From Gavia stellata (taxonomy: Eukaryota; Chordata; Aves; Gaviiformes; Gaviidae): 64,000 nt of DNA. Both the position numbers and the translations under genes were made by a program. The stretch spans positions 7,103,034 through 7,167,033 of the forward strand of contig NC_082618.1 in the NCBI RefSeq assembly GCF_030936135.1, in the 5' to 3' direction. Below are positions 12,101-20,400 of the stretch, one piece after another. Below the pieces are notes generated by a model. The model saw only the letters and a list, made by a program, of their open reading frames with translations. It was not told the origin of the DNA and searched no databases. How positions within the stretch are numbered: the first letter of the stretch is position 1; every line of letters starts with the position of its first letter.

Positions 12101-12534
12101 TTTTGTAGTTTGATTTGTCTCCATAGGAGGTGGCTTCCTGCTCTTACGTTTGTGGGGAGAAGTTTGCAAAGATAGTTGCTCACACAAATACTGTCAGTCT
12201 TGAGCACTGAAGGAGGGATCCACAGTCATTAATATTGCTCCCTCTCAGGTTCATCAAGCCTGGCTTGTTTCAAATGAAAACAACATAGCTGCTCTGGGAG
12301 TCAAGTTTGCACTCTCAGCTAACCCTGATACCAAGAGCAGTAAGTTACTGGGGCAGAAGGAGGTTAGAACCAAATTCCTGGAGTACTTAGCGTTCTTCTT
12401 TTACATGCCGTATTTCTCTTTCACAGGATGAATCTCGTATTAAGGCTACAGCAGTGGATGTCAAACCTGTGAACTACAGAGAATACAGCAAGAGGTTGAT
12501 TGCAAGCATCAGGAGAAATGCTCAGCTAGGGTGA
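48..12534 (+). CDS. RPA1: Replication protein A 70 kDa subunit (partial, last 10 coding exons)
   Basis: RPA1 is the large subunit of the RPA heterotrimer (with RPA2 and RPA3). RPA is the nuclear single-stranded-DNA binder used in replication, repair, recombination and checkpoint signalling. Ten exons splice in frame through GT-AG introns to 421 residues, equivalent to human residues 197-616 by my own residue count from memory. The N-terminal protein-interaction OB fold and the start of DNA-binding domain A lie upstream of the window. Visible are the end of domain A (RTW at human 210-212, F238), domain B (W361 and F386 equivalents), and domain C with a C-x4-C-x13-C-x2-C zinc ribbon. The C-terminal part of domain C serves trimer assembly. 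Coding joins: 48-150, 1273-1341, 1486-1678, 2686-2825, 4479-4627, 5931-6063, 7110-7286, 8605-8712, 11975-12061, 12427-12534. I recognised it from remembered human protein; no search was run. Confidence 0.97.
151..1272 (+). other. RPA1: RPA1 intron
   Basis: A GT-AG intron of 1.1 kb, AT-rich, with a poly-T run near 932-947. I see no gene or recognisable mobile element in it. Confidence 0.85.
1273..1341 (+). CDS. RPA1: RPA1 exon: domain A, F238-bearing strand
   Basis: Twenty-three codons in phase 0, starting GEIRATAF and ending LNK. The acceptor is CTGCAG and the donor is GTATGG. The Phe of ATAF corresponds to the human F238 base-stacking residue. Confidence 0.96.
1486..1678 (+). CDS. RPA1: RPA1 exon: end of domain A and linker to domain B
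   Basis: The exon has 64 codons plus one base (acceptor TGTAG, donor GTCAGT), starting VYYFTKG. The position equivalent to human F269, which stacks on DNA, is Tyr here ([10 protein letters not shown]). The aromatic ring is kept. Confidence 0.96.
1679..2685 (+). other. RPA1: RPA1 intron with a short GT repeat
   Basis: A GT-AG intron of 1.0 kb. It carries nine GT units at 2365-2382 and nothing else that I recognise. Confidence 0.85.
2686..2825 (+). CDS. RPA1: RPA1 exon: first half of domain B
   Basis: The acceptor TTCAG ends at 2685 and the donor GTATGT starts at 2826. Two bases complete an Asp codon and 46 codons follow. It ends TATLWGNE, where the Trp corresponds to human W361, the stacking residue of domain B. 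Confidence 0.96.
2826..4478 (+). other. RPA1: RPA1 intron with an old SINE-like stretch
   Basis: A GT-AG intron of 1.65 kb. The only structure I can name is the MIR-like remnant at about 3645-3755. A further MIR-3'-like phrase (TATAAAATGGGAGTGAT) lies near 3384. Confidence 0.8.
3645..3755 (-). repeat. Decayed MIR-like CORE-SINE, minus orientation
   Basis: Read on the plus strand it has the reverse-MIR order: GAGGGGAAGTGACG, a gap, CAGCTGGCACAG, TTAGGGTTAGAATCTG, then a pyrimidine-rich stretch. In a MIR these correspond to the reversed end of the CORE and the tRNA-derived part. The match is by eye to a remembered consensus and is strongly diverged. Confidence 0.4.
4479..4627 (+). CDS. RPA1: RPA1 exon: second half of domain B
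   Basis: The exon has 49 codons plus two bases (acceptor TGCAG, donor GTATGA), starting [10 protein letters not shown]. It contains [16 protein letters not shown], whose Phe corresponds to human F386, the second stacking aromatic of domain B. Confidence 0.96.
4628..5930 (+). other. RPA1: RPA1 intron
   Basis: A GT-AG intron of 1.3 kb, AT-rich. A phrase near 5332 (ACTTCAGAGGGTTGTTG) resembles a MIR 3' segment, but it is too short to call. Confidence 0.8.
5931..6063 (+). CDS. RPA1: RPA1 exon: linker between domains B and C
   Basis: One base completes a Trp codon and 44 codons follow, ending [10 protein letters not shown]. The acceptor is TTCCAG and the donor is GTAAAA. The middle of the exon ([15 protein letters not shown]) is the least conserved part against my memory of the human protein, as expected for a linker. 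Confidence 0.95.
6064..7109 (+). other. RPA1: RPA1 intron with an old SINE-like stretch
   Basis: A GT-AG intron of 1.05 kb. It contains the MIR-like remnant described at 6340-6475 and otherwise AT-rich unique sequence. Confidence 0.8.
6340..6475 (-). repeat. Decayed MIR-like CORE-SINE, minus orientation
   Basis: The reverse complement starts with an AAGCAGTATAAGCC-like tRNA-derived head. It continues through a B-box-like GGTTTTATTCCTAGC in place of the usual GGTTCGAATCC, then CCAAGTGTG, CCTTGG and CACTTCCTCC, as in the CORE section. The order and spacing fit MIR, but no tool confirmed it. Confidence 0.5.
7110..7286 (+). CDS. RPA1: RPA1 exon: zinc ribbon of domain C
   Basis: Fifty-nine codons in phase 0 (acceptor CCTAG, donor GTAAGT), starting [10 protein letters not shown]. 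It carries the four zinc ligands in the order C-x4-C-x13-C-x2-C (CPSQDC, then CEKC), matching human C481, C486, C500 and C503. All four are intact. Confidence 0.97.
7287..8604 (+). other. RPA1: RPA1 intron
   Basis: A GT-AG intron of 1.3 kb with an A-rich run at about 8393-8415. I recognise no gene or transposon in it. Confidence 0.8.
8605..8712 (+). CDS. RPA1: RPA1 exon: domain C after the zinc ribbon
   Basis: Thirty-six codons in phase 0, starting [11 protein letters not shown] and ending LGELKEK. The acceptor follows a T-rich tract and the donor is GTCAGT. It contains the conserved VTCFQESAE segment. Confidence 0.96.
8713..11974 (+). other. RPA1: RPA1 intron (longest in the window)
   Basis: A GT-AG intron of 3.26 kb, AT-rich. 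It holds the MIR-like stretch at about 11080-11280. The rest shows no coding signal on either strand; its short reading frames have no recognisable homology. Confidence 0.8.
11080..11280 (+). repeat. Decayed MIR-like CORE-SINE, plus orientation
   Basis: In MIR order it has an ACTGTGTAGTG-like head, a B-box-like GGGTTCAATTCCAG, GGAGTGACTGATCAAGTC in the CORE position, and ATTACTTGTCTGTATTGTC in the 3' part. It is strongly diverged, and the call was made by eye. Confidence 0.45.
11975..12061 (+). CDS. RPA1: RPA1 penultimate coding exon
   Basis: Twenty-nine codons in phase 0, [10 protein letters not shown] to LETYN. The acceptor is CACAG and the donor is GTAAGT. It lies after the longest RPA1 intron in the window (3.26 kb). 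Confidence 0.96.
12062..12426 (+). other. RPA1: Last RPA1 intron, with a possible cryptic exon
   Basis: A GT-AG intron of 365 bp. Inside it, 12249-12339 is flanked by a pyrimidine-rich CAG acceptor and a GTAAGT donor and is open in the RPA1 frame. Constitutive splicing must skip it to preserve the conserved YN-DESR junction. Confidence 0.7.
12427..12534 (+). CDS. RPA1: RPA1 last coding exon and stop
   Basis: The acceptor TCACAG is followed by 35 codons, [10 protein letters not shown] to RRNAQLG, then TGA at 12532-12534. The C-terminal helix of domain C, which packs in the trimer core, is encoded here. It ends one residue longer than the human protein as I remember it. Confidence 0.96.
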   Translation, partial: DESRIKATAVDVKPVNYREYSKRLIASIRRNAQLG

Positions 12535-13450
12535 GGTGGCTGGTGCTGACTGATTGAAGCTAGACTTCCAGGAAAAACTCAATAGATGATGTTACACTGA
12601 CTTTTTCCCCACCTTATGTGTGACAATTTGGCATTAGTTACACCACGCATGGTAGTCCAGTGTAGTGTGGGCTAAGTGATTTAATGCATTTCTCTGAAGA
12701 TATGTCCCTGGTAGGTAAGAGTGCACTCTGATGGCCACAGTATTGTAGACTGTTGTGGCCTATTAAGCTGTGACAGTGCTAAAGAGGAATCTCTAGACAG
12801 GTTGCCAGGATCTTTAGACAAACCATTCAGAATGTCTGAAGTAACTTTGCTTTCTTACTATATGTAAAGCTGAATTATATAACCATGTGTCTTCTTTGCA
12901 AGGAAGCAGTGACAACCTTGACACTTTGACTTGTTTAGCAGAGGGCAGGAGGAAGAGTGTCACGCAGCTTTCAGATACGGACGAAGGAGAACAGGTCTAT
13001 TAGCGCAAGTTAGTTCCTTTCCATAGAATTCAAAGGCTTTCTCTTTCCACAGGTGCCATGCAGTTGTTAATGCTTGGAATGGCAATATGGTAGAATTATT
13101 AATCAAAGACATATCTCTTATATCTGAAGAATATCCTTCCTTTAGGGTTTAATAGACTGAGTCAGATGGGTCTGATATTAATCAAAATTGTCTCTTCTGA
13201 GGAAGGCAGATAAGCATTGACTCTCCATCCCCCAGGGAAATCTAGGCAACTACAAAGCATTGCTTTAGTTTTCTCTTCAATTAATGCTATGGATTTTTGA
13301 GTGATTTTAGCTCGCATCTCCTGCCTATACATATTTTGTATGTTTGTATGTTCAGTTTCTTTGGTTTTATTTGTAATTATGTTAATCACAAACAGGTCTT
13401 TAAATGGGGGGGAGCTTTGTTTCAATAAACACTGTTTAATTCCTGTGTAG
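12535..13450 (+). other. RPA1: RPA1 3' UTR (proximal form)
   Basis: The stretch follows the RPA1 stop and has no further coding potential. A canonical AATAAA at 13424-13429 is followed within about 30 bases by a T/G-rich tract, so cleavage near 13450 is likely. A longer 3' UTR ending near 16.98 kb is also possible. Confidence 0.6.
13424..13429 (+). terminator. Candidate RPA1 polyadenylation signal (proximal)
   Basis: A canonical AATAAA, the first one after the RPA1 stop in a context with a downstream TG/T-rich element (TCCTGTGTAGTG, then TTTTGCTTTC). The cleavage site itself is inferred. Confidence 0.55.
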
Positions 13451-14849
13451 TGAATTTTGCTTTCTTTGAACACCAAAGTCTTCTCATTACTGGAAAGCAA
13501 TTAATTAGCTTTCATAATAAGCATTCACTTGGGGGAGATGTTACCTTATTACAAACTCTAAGGTTAGACTGAAGAATGGAGACTTATTTGCCTGATGTTA
13601 ACAGCATGGAAATGCAGTGATATTTTCACCATTTCTGTGCCTGAGAATGCCGATGAGCTGGCACTTCTGGGATTTTTATTGACGTTTACACAGCAGTCTA
13701 AAACTAACCAGGCTTTGAGATTTGTTCAGACATAGAGCTAGTACAGAAAACAGTAATTACGCTACTGGGCTTTTCAGTCAGCAGAGCATGCTAGCTCTGT
13801 GTGCTCCTAATCACATTAATTATGTGTTCCCTGGCTGCAGCTCACAGCTTGGCATTTGCTGCACAGCTCCAAGCATCCAGGCAATACTGCAGTGGGTCTC
13901 TGGTAGCAAAGCTGGAATTTATTTATTTATTTTGCTCTGTAGAGCACTGTTTCTTCATGTGTTCAGTTGGTGCCCTTTATTTGCCATAATTTCCTGTTTG
14001 TCATCTTCAGTCTTTATGTTTAAGAACTGTAAATGCCATTTCCATTGATGGACATGAAGGACATTATTCTGGGCCCATTAACTGCACAAACAACCCCTTC
14101 CTCTTTTTTGGATTCTGAGGATCATGACTGGATTCTTCTGCTGATGTCTTGCATTTTTTGTTGAAGTATTTGTTCCCTCTGACCTTGCTTATAAAGCATT
14201 GACTATAAAATTACAGTCTTCAGCATGGTTTTGGATTGACAAATGGTAGGTTAGCAGTGATAATCTATCTTTCCACTCTGCTAACCAATCTTTTAGTTCT
14301 GCTCCTCCCTTCCTGTCCCTCTTTCCCATTTTGAGGGGACTGGTAGCCAGCAGTAATGCAAAATTTTCCTTGAGGCTATTTCCAATTCTCAGGCCCAGAT
14401 ACACTAGGCAGTTTTTATGGGCATTTGTGTTAGCGCGTATTTGCGGGCATTGCGGCTTGAGATTATGTTGCACACCTGTCTCTGTTGGGGCAGCTCATTC
14501 TCCCAGAAGGAATCGGTGTGCATCCGTATCGTTGGGTTTACTATGCCATCAAGCCAGAGCACTAGAGGTGGAAGGTATCAGTACTCAAGGGTATTAAGGT
14601 ATCTTACAGGATCAGCTGAATGACCTTGAGAACTGGAGGAGAAAATCAACTTAAAACAGTTTGTGTGAAAAGTCATTTCTTTGAGGACTAATAAAAAAAC
14701 CAACCCTGCTCTAAAGTGGATGCTCATTAGTGACTGAAGAGTTGGAGGGTTTTAATCATGCTTTAATCAGCTAGTATATGATAAAAACATCAAGCTATGT
14801 AAGGCAAGGTATTTCTAGTATAGCTATACAAGTACCATAGGATTATATA
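13451..14849. other. Intergenic (or long 3' UTR) sequence, no gene seen
   Basis: AT-rich unique sequence downstream of the proximal RPA1 poly(A) signal. Small reading frames on both strands lack any recognisable domain. It could be part of a longer RPA1 3' UTR if the distal signal near 16.96 kb is used. Confidence 0.6.
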
Positions 14850-15065
14850 AGCCTCTGGTGCGAGATCTCATCTCAAATGCTATGTACAATTCTGGTCTGC
14901 TACGTATAGAGGCAAAAAAGAATCTCAGCTGGGGCGAGTACAGAGGAGGACTACACTGCTGAGTAGGAGAATGAAGATCTTTTTTAGGAGGGGCCTAGAA
15001 GAGCTAATTTAGCAGAATGAATCCTGAGAGGGGGATATGATTTCCCACTTATATAAAACATATAT
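14850..15065 (+). mobile_element. Ancient CR1/L3-like LINE fragment
   Basis: Plus-strand translation from about 14878 gives CYVQFWSAT, then SQLGRVQRRTT, then LEELI and EGDMI. These are degraded counterparts of the CR1 reverse-transcriptase C-terminal motifs seen intact at 38 kb ([19 protein letters not shown]). In-frame stops and indels show that it is long dead. Both ends are blurred. Confidence 0.7.
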
Positions 15066-16956
15066 GCATATATCTATATATCTTGCTTCCCTCCCCTGAT
15101 CATAGGCTAGAACTGTTGAAGATAATCAGTTAATAAATAGTCTGTCAGTCAAAAGAAAGTGAGATTCTGAAGCAGCCATCTAGCTGAGGAGCGAGGGCAG
15201 GGAAGCTATGGAGGGGTCTCCATTCTCTCCTCCCACCTCATTGCCAAGTGGCCACAGCCATCCAAACCCTGGCAGATCACTGTAGGCACTGACACGGGCC
15301 ACGGAAAATGGGACTCTTCAGAAGGCTCTGGGCTCTTTTGACTGGGCTAATTAGGGAGAAGTGAGCGGACTCACAATGCTATTTGGGATTGTTGGCAAAC
15401 AAGCTTGTGTCTTCCTTCCCTTCATCATAAATCTCCCCCTGCTAGTGTCCAGGTTATTGCTGGGTGGCTTCAACTGTTATCTGGACTGAATGTGTATTTG
15501 CTCAATTGAAAGGATGCTGGAATACTTCATAACTAGACCTCTGTGAGGTGAAGACTCCTGTGGCTCCTAACGTTTTGCTTTAAATTAAATGTACAAAGCG
15601 AAGATGAAATTGGGAGGCTGCTAGTTTTGAACAGGCAGGTGCAAGGGCAATTACATGACAACATCAAGTTCTGCATGGCTGAGGGAAGGAGGATCTGGAG
15701 CATGCTTTGACATGCCACATTCATGTAGTTTGCTCTTTGTGTTAATTCCCACTGTTATGATTTGACTATGTTTTCACTGTACATGAATTTTAAATTAATT
15801 GTTAGTGACCCTTACAAGTCCCTGGAGAGGAGATTCCATTTGAGTTGGATCTGTATTTCAAGATGCCTCAGGTGGTTTGGGTTTCTTCTCTTTTCCCAAA
15901 ATAAAGCTTTGAGGAGTAATATATTCTAAGAGTCATTATAAAAAATAAGTGGTGGTCTTGCATGGATCAGAAGCAACTGCTCTGCCTTGTGTTTGGTAGC
16001 TGGTTGCTTTACGCTGTGTATGCTATGCCTGGCAGCTTGGATGAGTGTGTGTGTGGGCTTCCGTGTTCCAGCACGATGGGATTGTCCTTTTAGTGCGACG
16101 GGTGCGAGAGTGGAAGTTGATGAGTCTGATGTTTTGATTCTTAATTCTCGGTGATATTTGCATTTGCTGCCCAAGATACAGCATAACATCTTGAGGGGGG
16201 GAGGAAGACGTACTTTCCTTCCATGTCCTGTTTCGTCATCTTTCCTTTCCTTTTGCCTTCTTTTTTTCTAGCCCTCGAACTAGCCGCTTTGGAGAAGAGC
16301 GGCCACGCCACAGGGCTGCTTCCTCACCATGGCTGGCCTCGCTGGCTGGAGCAGCTGCCTTTCAGGCAGCTGTAGGGCTGCTTGGGTGATTCGGATGGGA
16401 AAGAGAGAAATTTCATATCACTTTTATATTAAAATCTCATGAAAATGTGAAATGGAGCAGGCTGCCTAATTCCAAAGCCTGTGTTCGGGGAAGGGAGTGG
16501 TCTGCAGCGTATTATGCATTATAAATATTGGAGTAGTGCAGTAAATATCAGTAATCTTATTACAGGGAGTGGAAAGTCTCTTTAATATATTATCTGCGAG
16601 GATGCAAGAGGCCCACAGACCTTCTCTTGTTTTTTTAGTCTGTTTTTCATGTTTACATTTTTACATTTCATTCATATGCATATCTAAAAAAAAAAGGTGG
16701 TTTGAATCGCCAGATGGATTTTTCATGAGGACTGTTACGCATTTTTCTGTCTATTTTATTTGAATACTTAGGTGTCTGTGTTTGGGGGGTGGGGTGTTGT
16801 TTGTTTTTAGTTTTTTCCTGTTTATAGTGCATTGATTTGTTGTTAAATTCAGCCTCTGTGCCATGCCAAAAGCGTGCCTTTGGGAGTGTTTCTCGGCTGC
16901 TTGTAGTACTTTTCTTTTTCCATCCTTGTATATAACTGTTCTTGCAAGTTATTTAA

Positions 16957-16962
16957 AATAAA
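16957..16962 (+). terminator. Candidate distal polyadenylation signal
   Basis: An AATAAA in an AT-rich context, with T-rich sequence starting about 20 bases downstream. Its surroundings (TTGTATATAACTG upstream) look like a 3' UTR end on the plus strand. If real, it would give RPA1 a 3' UTR of about 4.4 kb. Confidence 0.3.
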
Positions 16963-18667
16963 CTGGGCACTTGCAAAGGCATTTTTTTTAATTTGTCCCA
17001 AACCTCTTGCCCTTTAACGGGTGATTTTAAAAGAAAAAAAAATCCTCCTGAGCTCCTTTTCTGTTGCCTGATGTGATTTTCTTTGGGCTCAGCCTGGCTG
17101 AGCTCGGTGAAGGTCCCACATGAGTCTGTTACTTCTCATAGGGATGTGTTTTCCTAGGATAGTCCAGGTTATGATAAAGGCACCTCGAAAGCTGCACTGC
17201 AGCAGATGACTGTGCGGGGATGCACGAGAAACGGGTTCTTTGCTCTGAGAGTTTATCCTCGGAAAGTTGGCTGAGCAGGGCTGGGTTGCTGGTTTATCTG
17301 ATGTAGAAATGAAAGATGTGAACGTTTGTCATGTCCACTCTGACATCACCGTTGAGCAATTAAGAGAAAGAAATCTAATTTTTTTGCCATCAGTTTAGCT
17401 CTTGGAATTCCCTCATGGCTTATTTTACAAAAGGCTGAAAAATAAGAGTAATAATCCGATTTTTGTCTGTTTCTAGTGTTTTATGTTTTCCATTAAAGCC
17501 TTGCTGGTATGCTGCGCTGACTTTTTGAACTGCAGGATCAAAAAATACTCCTCCCTTCTTTTTGTGAAGACTGTCTCTGAGAAGGATAAATATTATTGAT
17601 TGAGGTATTTAATACACTAATGAAACCCACAATTATTGACTATGTAATTAATATACTGTCTAAAAGTAAAGTTTGACAGCGCATATAGAAAAGCTATATT
17701 GACTTGCGCTTCTTTGGCAACGTGCCTCGCAGGTTTTTATTTATAGACATTGAAACACGTTCTTCTTCAAGTAATGATTCAATCCCACTTTCTGCTTGCC
17801 ACAAGCTAGAAGGCTGCCGTTCTTCTTGCTGACTATAAGGCTTTCATATTATCTGTGGGGAACTAAAATTTTCAGCGTTTAGCTTTGCTGCCTCTTGCAT
17901 TAGATTTCAGAGCTGGAGCGTCCGTATGCGTGGCGCTGTTTCTTGCAGCTGGGAAACTGGACTTTTCCAAGCAGCTTTCTGCTTTTGTAAGCAAGTTTGC
18001 AGACTTCTTTGACTCGCTTTTGGTTTTGCTAACCTTGGCGAGCAACAAAAACATGGGAAATCCAAGGGACACCTTGGTAGACCTGGGAGGGTACTATCAG
18101 ACAGAGGATTTCCTACTGGTATAGCGGCGTTTGTGTTTTTAAAGCAGCCCTTGCATATGCTTGGGGAGTGTATGCTCTGGTTTAAGCTCAGGGTGATACG
18201 TGGTTTTGTTCTAAGCTAAAGTGGCCTTTCTTAAGCCTAGCAGCAAGATTTAATCTGCTCCCTGAACTGACAGATGATCTGCAGCCCAGTGTGCGGTCCT
18301 GCCTTATTCCAGGGTTCGGTGGTGCTGCGTCCCCATCATTTTGGCTGACCTCAGGGTGGTAGCTCACCACATCTTCCTTAGCCTTGCTCGTCTTTCCCAG
18401 CTGGTTCTGCTTGCAGCCCAGCCTCGCGTTCTTTGCTGCTGCTTAAGTTGCCATAAACTGTGTTTAAATGTAGCTTCAGCTTCCCGGCAATTTATAAATG
18501 GCTTTAAGTTGCTCGTGTGCCCTGTGAAATGTTAAACTTCTTAGCACCAGGTGAGGTTATTTACCTCGAACTCAGAAGCTGATAATGAAGGTTTTTTTAG
18601 ATTTCAAGTGATTTAAAAAAAACTTCCAAATCCCAAGTGTATCAGCTATCTGGTAATTGGAGCTTGT

Positions 18668-18688
18668 GCTGTCATTAAAAATGACAGC
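18668..18688. repeat. Perfect 9-bp inverted repeat with TGACAG half-sites
   Basis: GCTGTCATT and AATGACAGC are separated by AAA and are exact reverse complements. Each arm contains TGACAG, the core recognised by MEIS/PREP/TGIF homeodomain proteins. It could be a paired regulatory site; the sequence alone does not show function. Confidence 0.45.
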
Positions 18689-20400
18689 TTTCTCCAATAA
18701 CATTCTTAGTGCTTGTAAAATGCAGCTAACATAACCTATATTTAACTTGTATTAGCTAGAATTTCCTTTCCATGCTTGCTTACTTTCAGAGCTTTGGTGC
18801 GAATACCAAGGTCCTTCTCTATTCATGAACCACATATTATCTTACCTGGTTGGAAGAATTGAAAGCTTTTAAGCAGAGCTGGGCAGCCGGGTATCTCTGT
18901 TGTGGTTTCCCCCATGGAAGTGTCTTTCAGCCAGCAAGTAGAAGCCATTCTTTGGGCAGAAATAAACCTTAAGCAATAATACATATTGCAAGAAAGCCCA
19001 ACTTTGCTGAAGGTTAGCGGAAAGCTCCTGTTCCTTAACCCTGCTAAACAAACAAAGCCGTTTTTTTTTTTTTCTTTTTTCTTTTTTTTTTTTTCTCTCT
19101 GCGGTCAGTTAAAAACATTTGCATGTTGAATCGTGAAGGCGCTGTCCCATAATTGAGATGCTGGGTAGCAATCTGCTCCCCTCCTCCGCCTGGAAGTGTT
19201 CCACACAGAGCCCTCTAATTAAACAGAAAATGGTTTGTCATGTGTAACTGCCTCTTCTGAATGTAACAAACTCATTTCAAGAGATGCCAACACCATCTTT
19301 ATAGCTGTTTTAATAATCTTCTCTTGAATCAGAGAGGGCTCTAACCTCCTATTTCACTTTACCAGCTGTTTTTTTAGCGGTTTGGTTTTTTTCCCCTTGC
19401 ACTGAGAATGTGTAGACTCTTTTAGAGTGTGTGTGTGTGGAAATCCTCATTAGAGTAACTGAGTTTAAGTCTGTGAAATAGTCTGTTAGGGCTGCTGCTT
19501 TTAAGCATTACTATTTACAGTGGGAGCACGTGCGGGCTTTCAGCTCCAAGCCCTGTCAATCACCTGCCTGTTACCGGGAGGGGGCCCGAAAAGCTCTGCT
19601 GTCGTCCCCCTTTGCTGGGGAATGAAGGTGTTTAGGCAGTTTCCACAGCTAACATCTATTTTGCAGACAGATGTGCATGCCACAGCCACCCTCCGCACAC
19701 GCCTGTAATAGAAACCATTAGCTTCTCCGCTACCCCGGCAAAGAGGAGAGCTGCAGTGTATTCTTAATGCATGAACTGTGGTCTGGGTAGGACACAAATA
19801 GTGTAGCAGATTACCAGGTAAAATTGGCTTTTACCTCTCCCCCATCCTTCTCAGACACTTTCCTGCCAAACTTCAGCTTTTAAGTCGGCGCTCAAAGAAA
19901 TTCTCTCTGTGTAAAAGGCCTCTTGCTGCCTTTTAAATTGGCTAATGTTTGGCAGAAAATCCGAATGGCGGGTACAGTTATTTAGTGCCTTCATTACTTA
20001 CTGCCTGGAGACTTCCTCTGATATTAGTGGCTCCTGTTTATTCAGGGTGTGCTTGTGTCTGCCTCTCTTCTGCCTGTCTTTTGGATAGGTGAGGACCTGT
20101 AGGAGCTCACAGTGGCATGCCACAGCCTCACGTCCCGGGCAAGTGCTTTTTCTTTGGACAAACCCCATCCCCTGCGCTGAGAACAAAGACCCTCCTTTGC
20201 CGTAACGGCTTACTGCACGGTAGCACCAGTTAGAAGATGAGGAGCAGTGTTCTTCCAACAAGCCATGTTGTTAACATCCAGCTGGGATGTGAAAATCACT
20301 TCTAGGTTTATATCTCTAAATGTTGCAAGCCTGATGCCACCATCTTCAAAAAGGGAAGGAACAGCAAGCCGACTCCTGTCAGTTTGTTAGAGCATATTTA

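Larger units (their letters stand above)
15066..20400. other. Intergenic sequence, no gene seen
   Basis: Mostly unique, AT-leaning sequence. It includes several AATAAA hexamers (15132, 15900, 16957), T-rich tracts at about 19061-19095 and a short GT run near 19430. A 9-bp inverted repeat containing TGACAG sites lies at 18668-18688. I see no exon or RNA gene that I can support. Confidence 0.6.
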
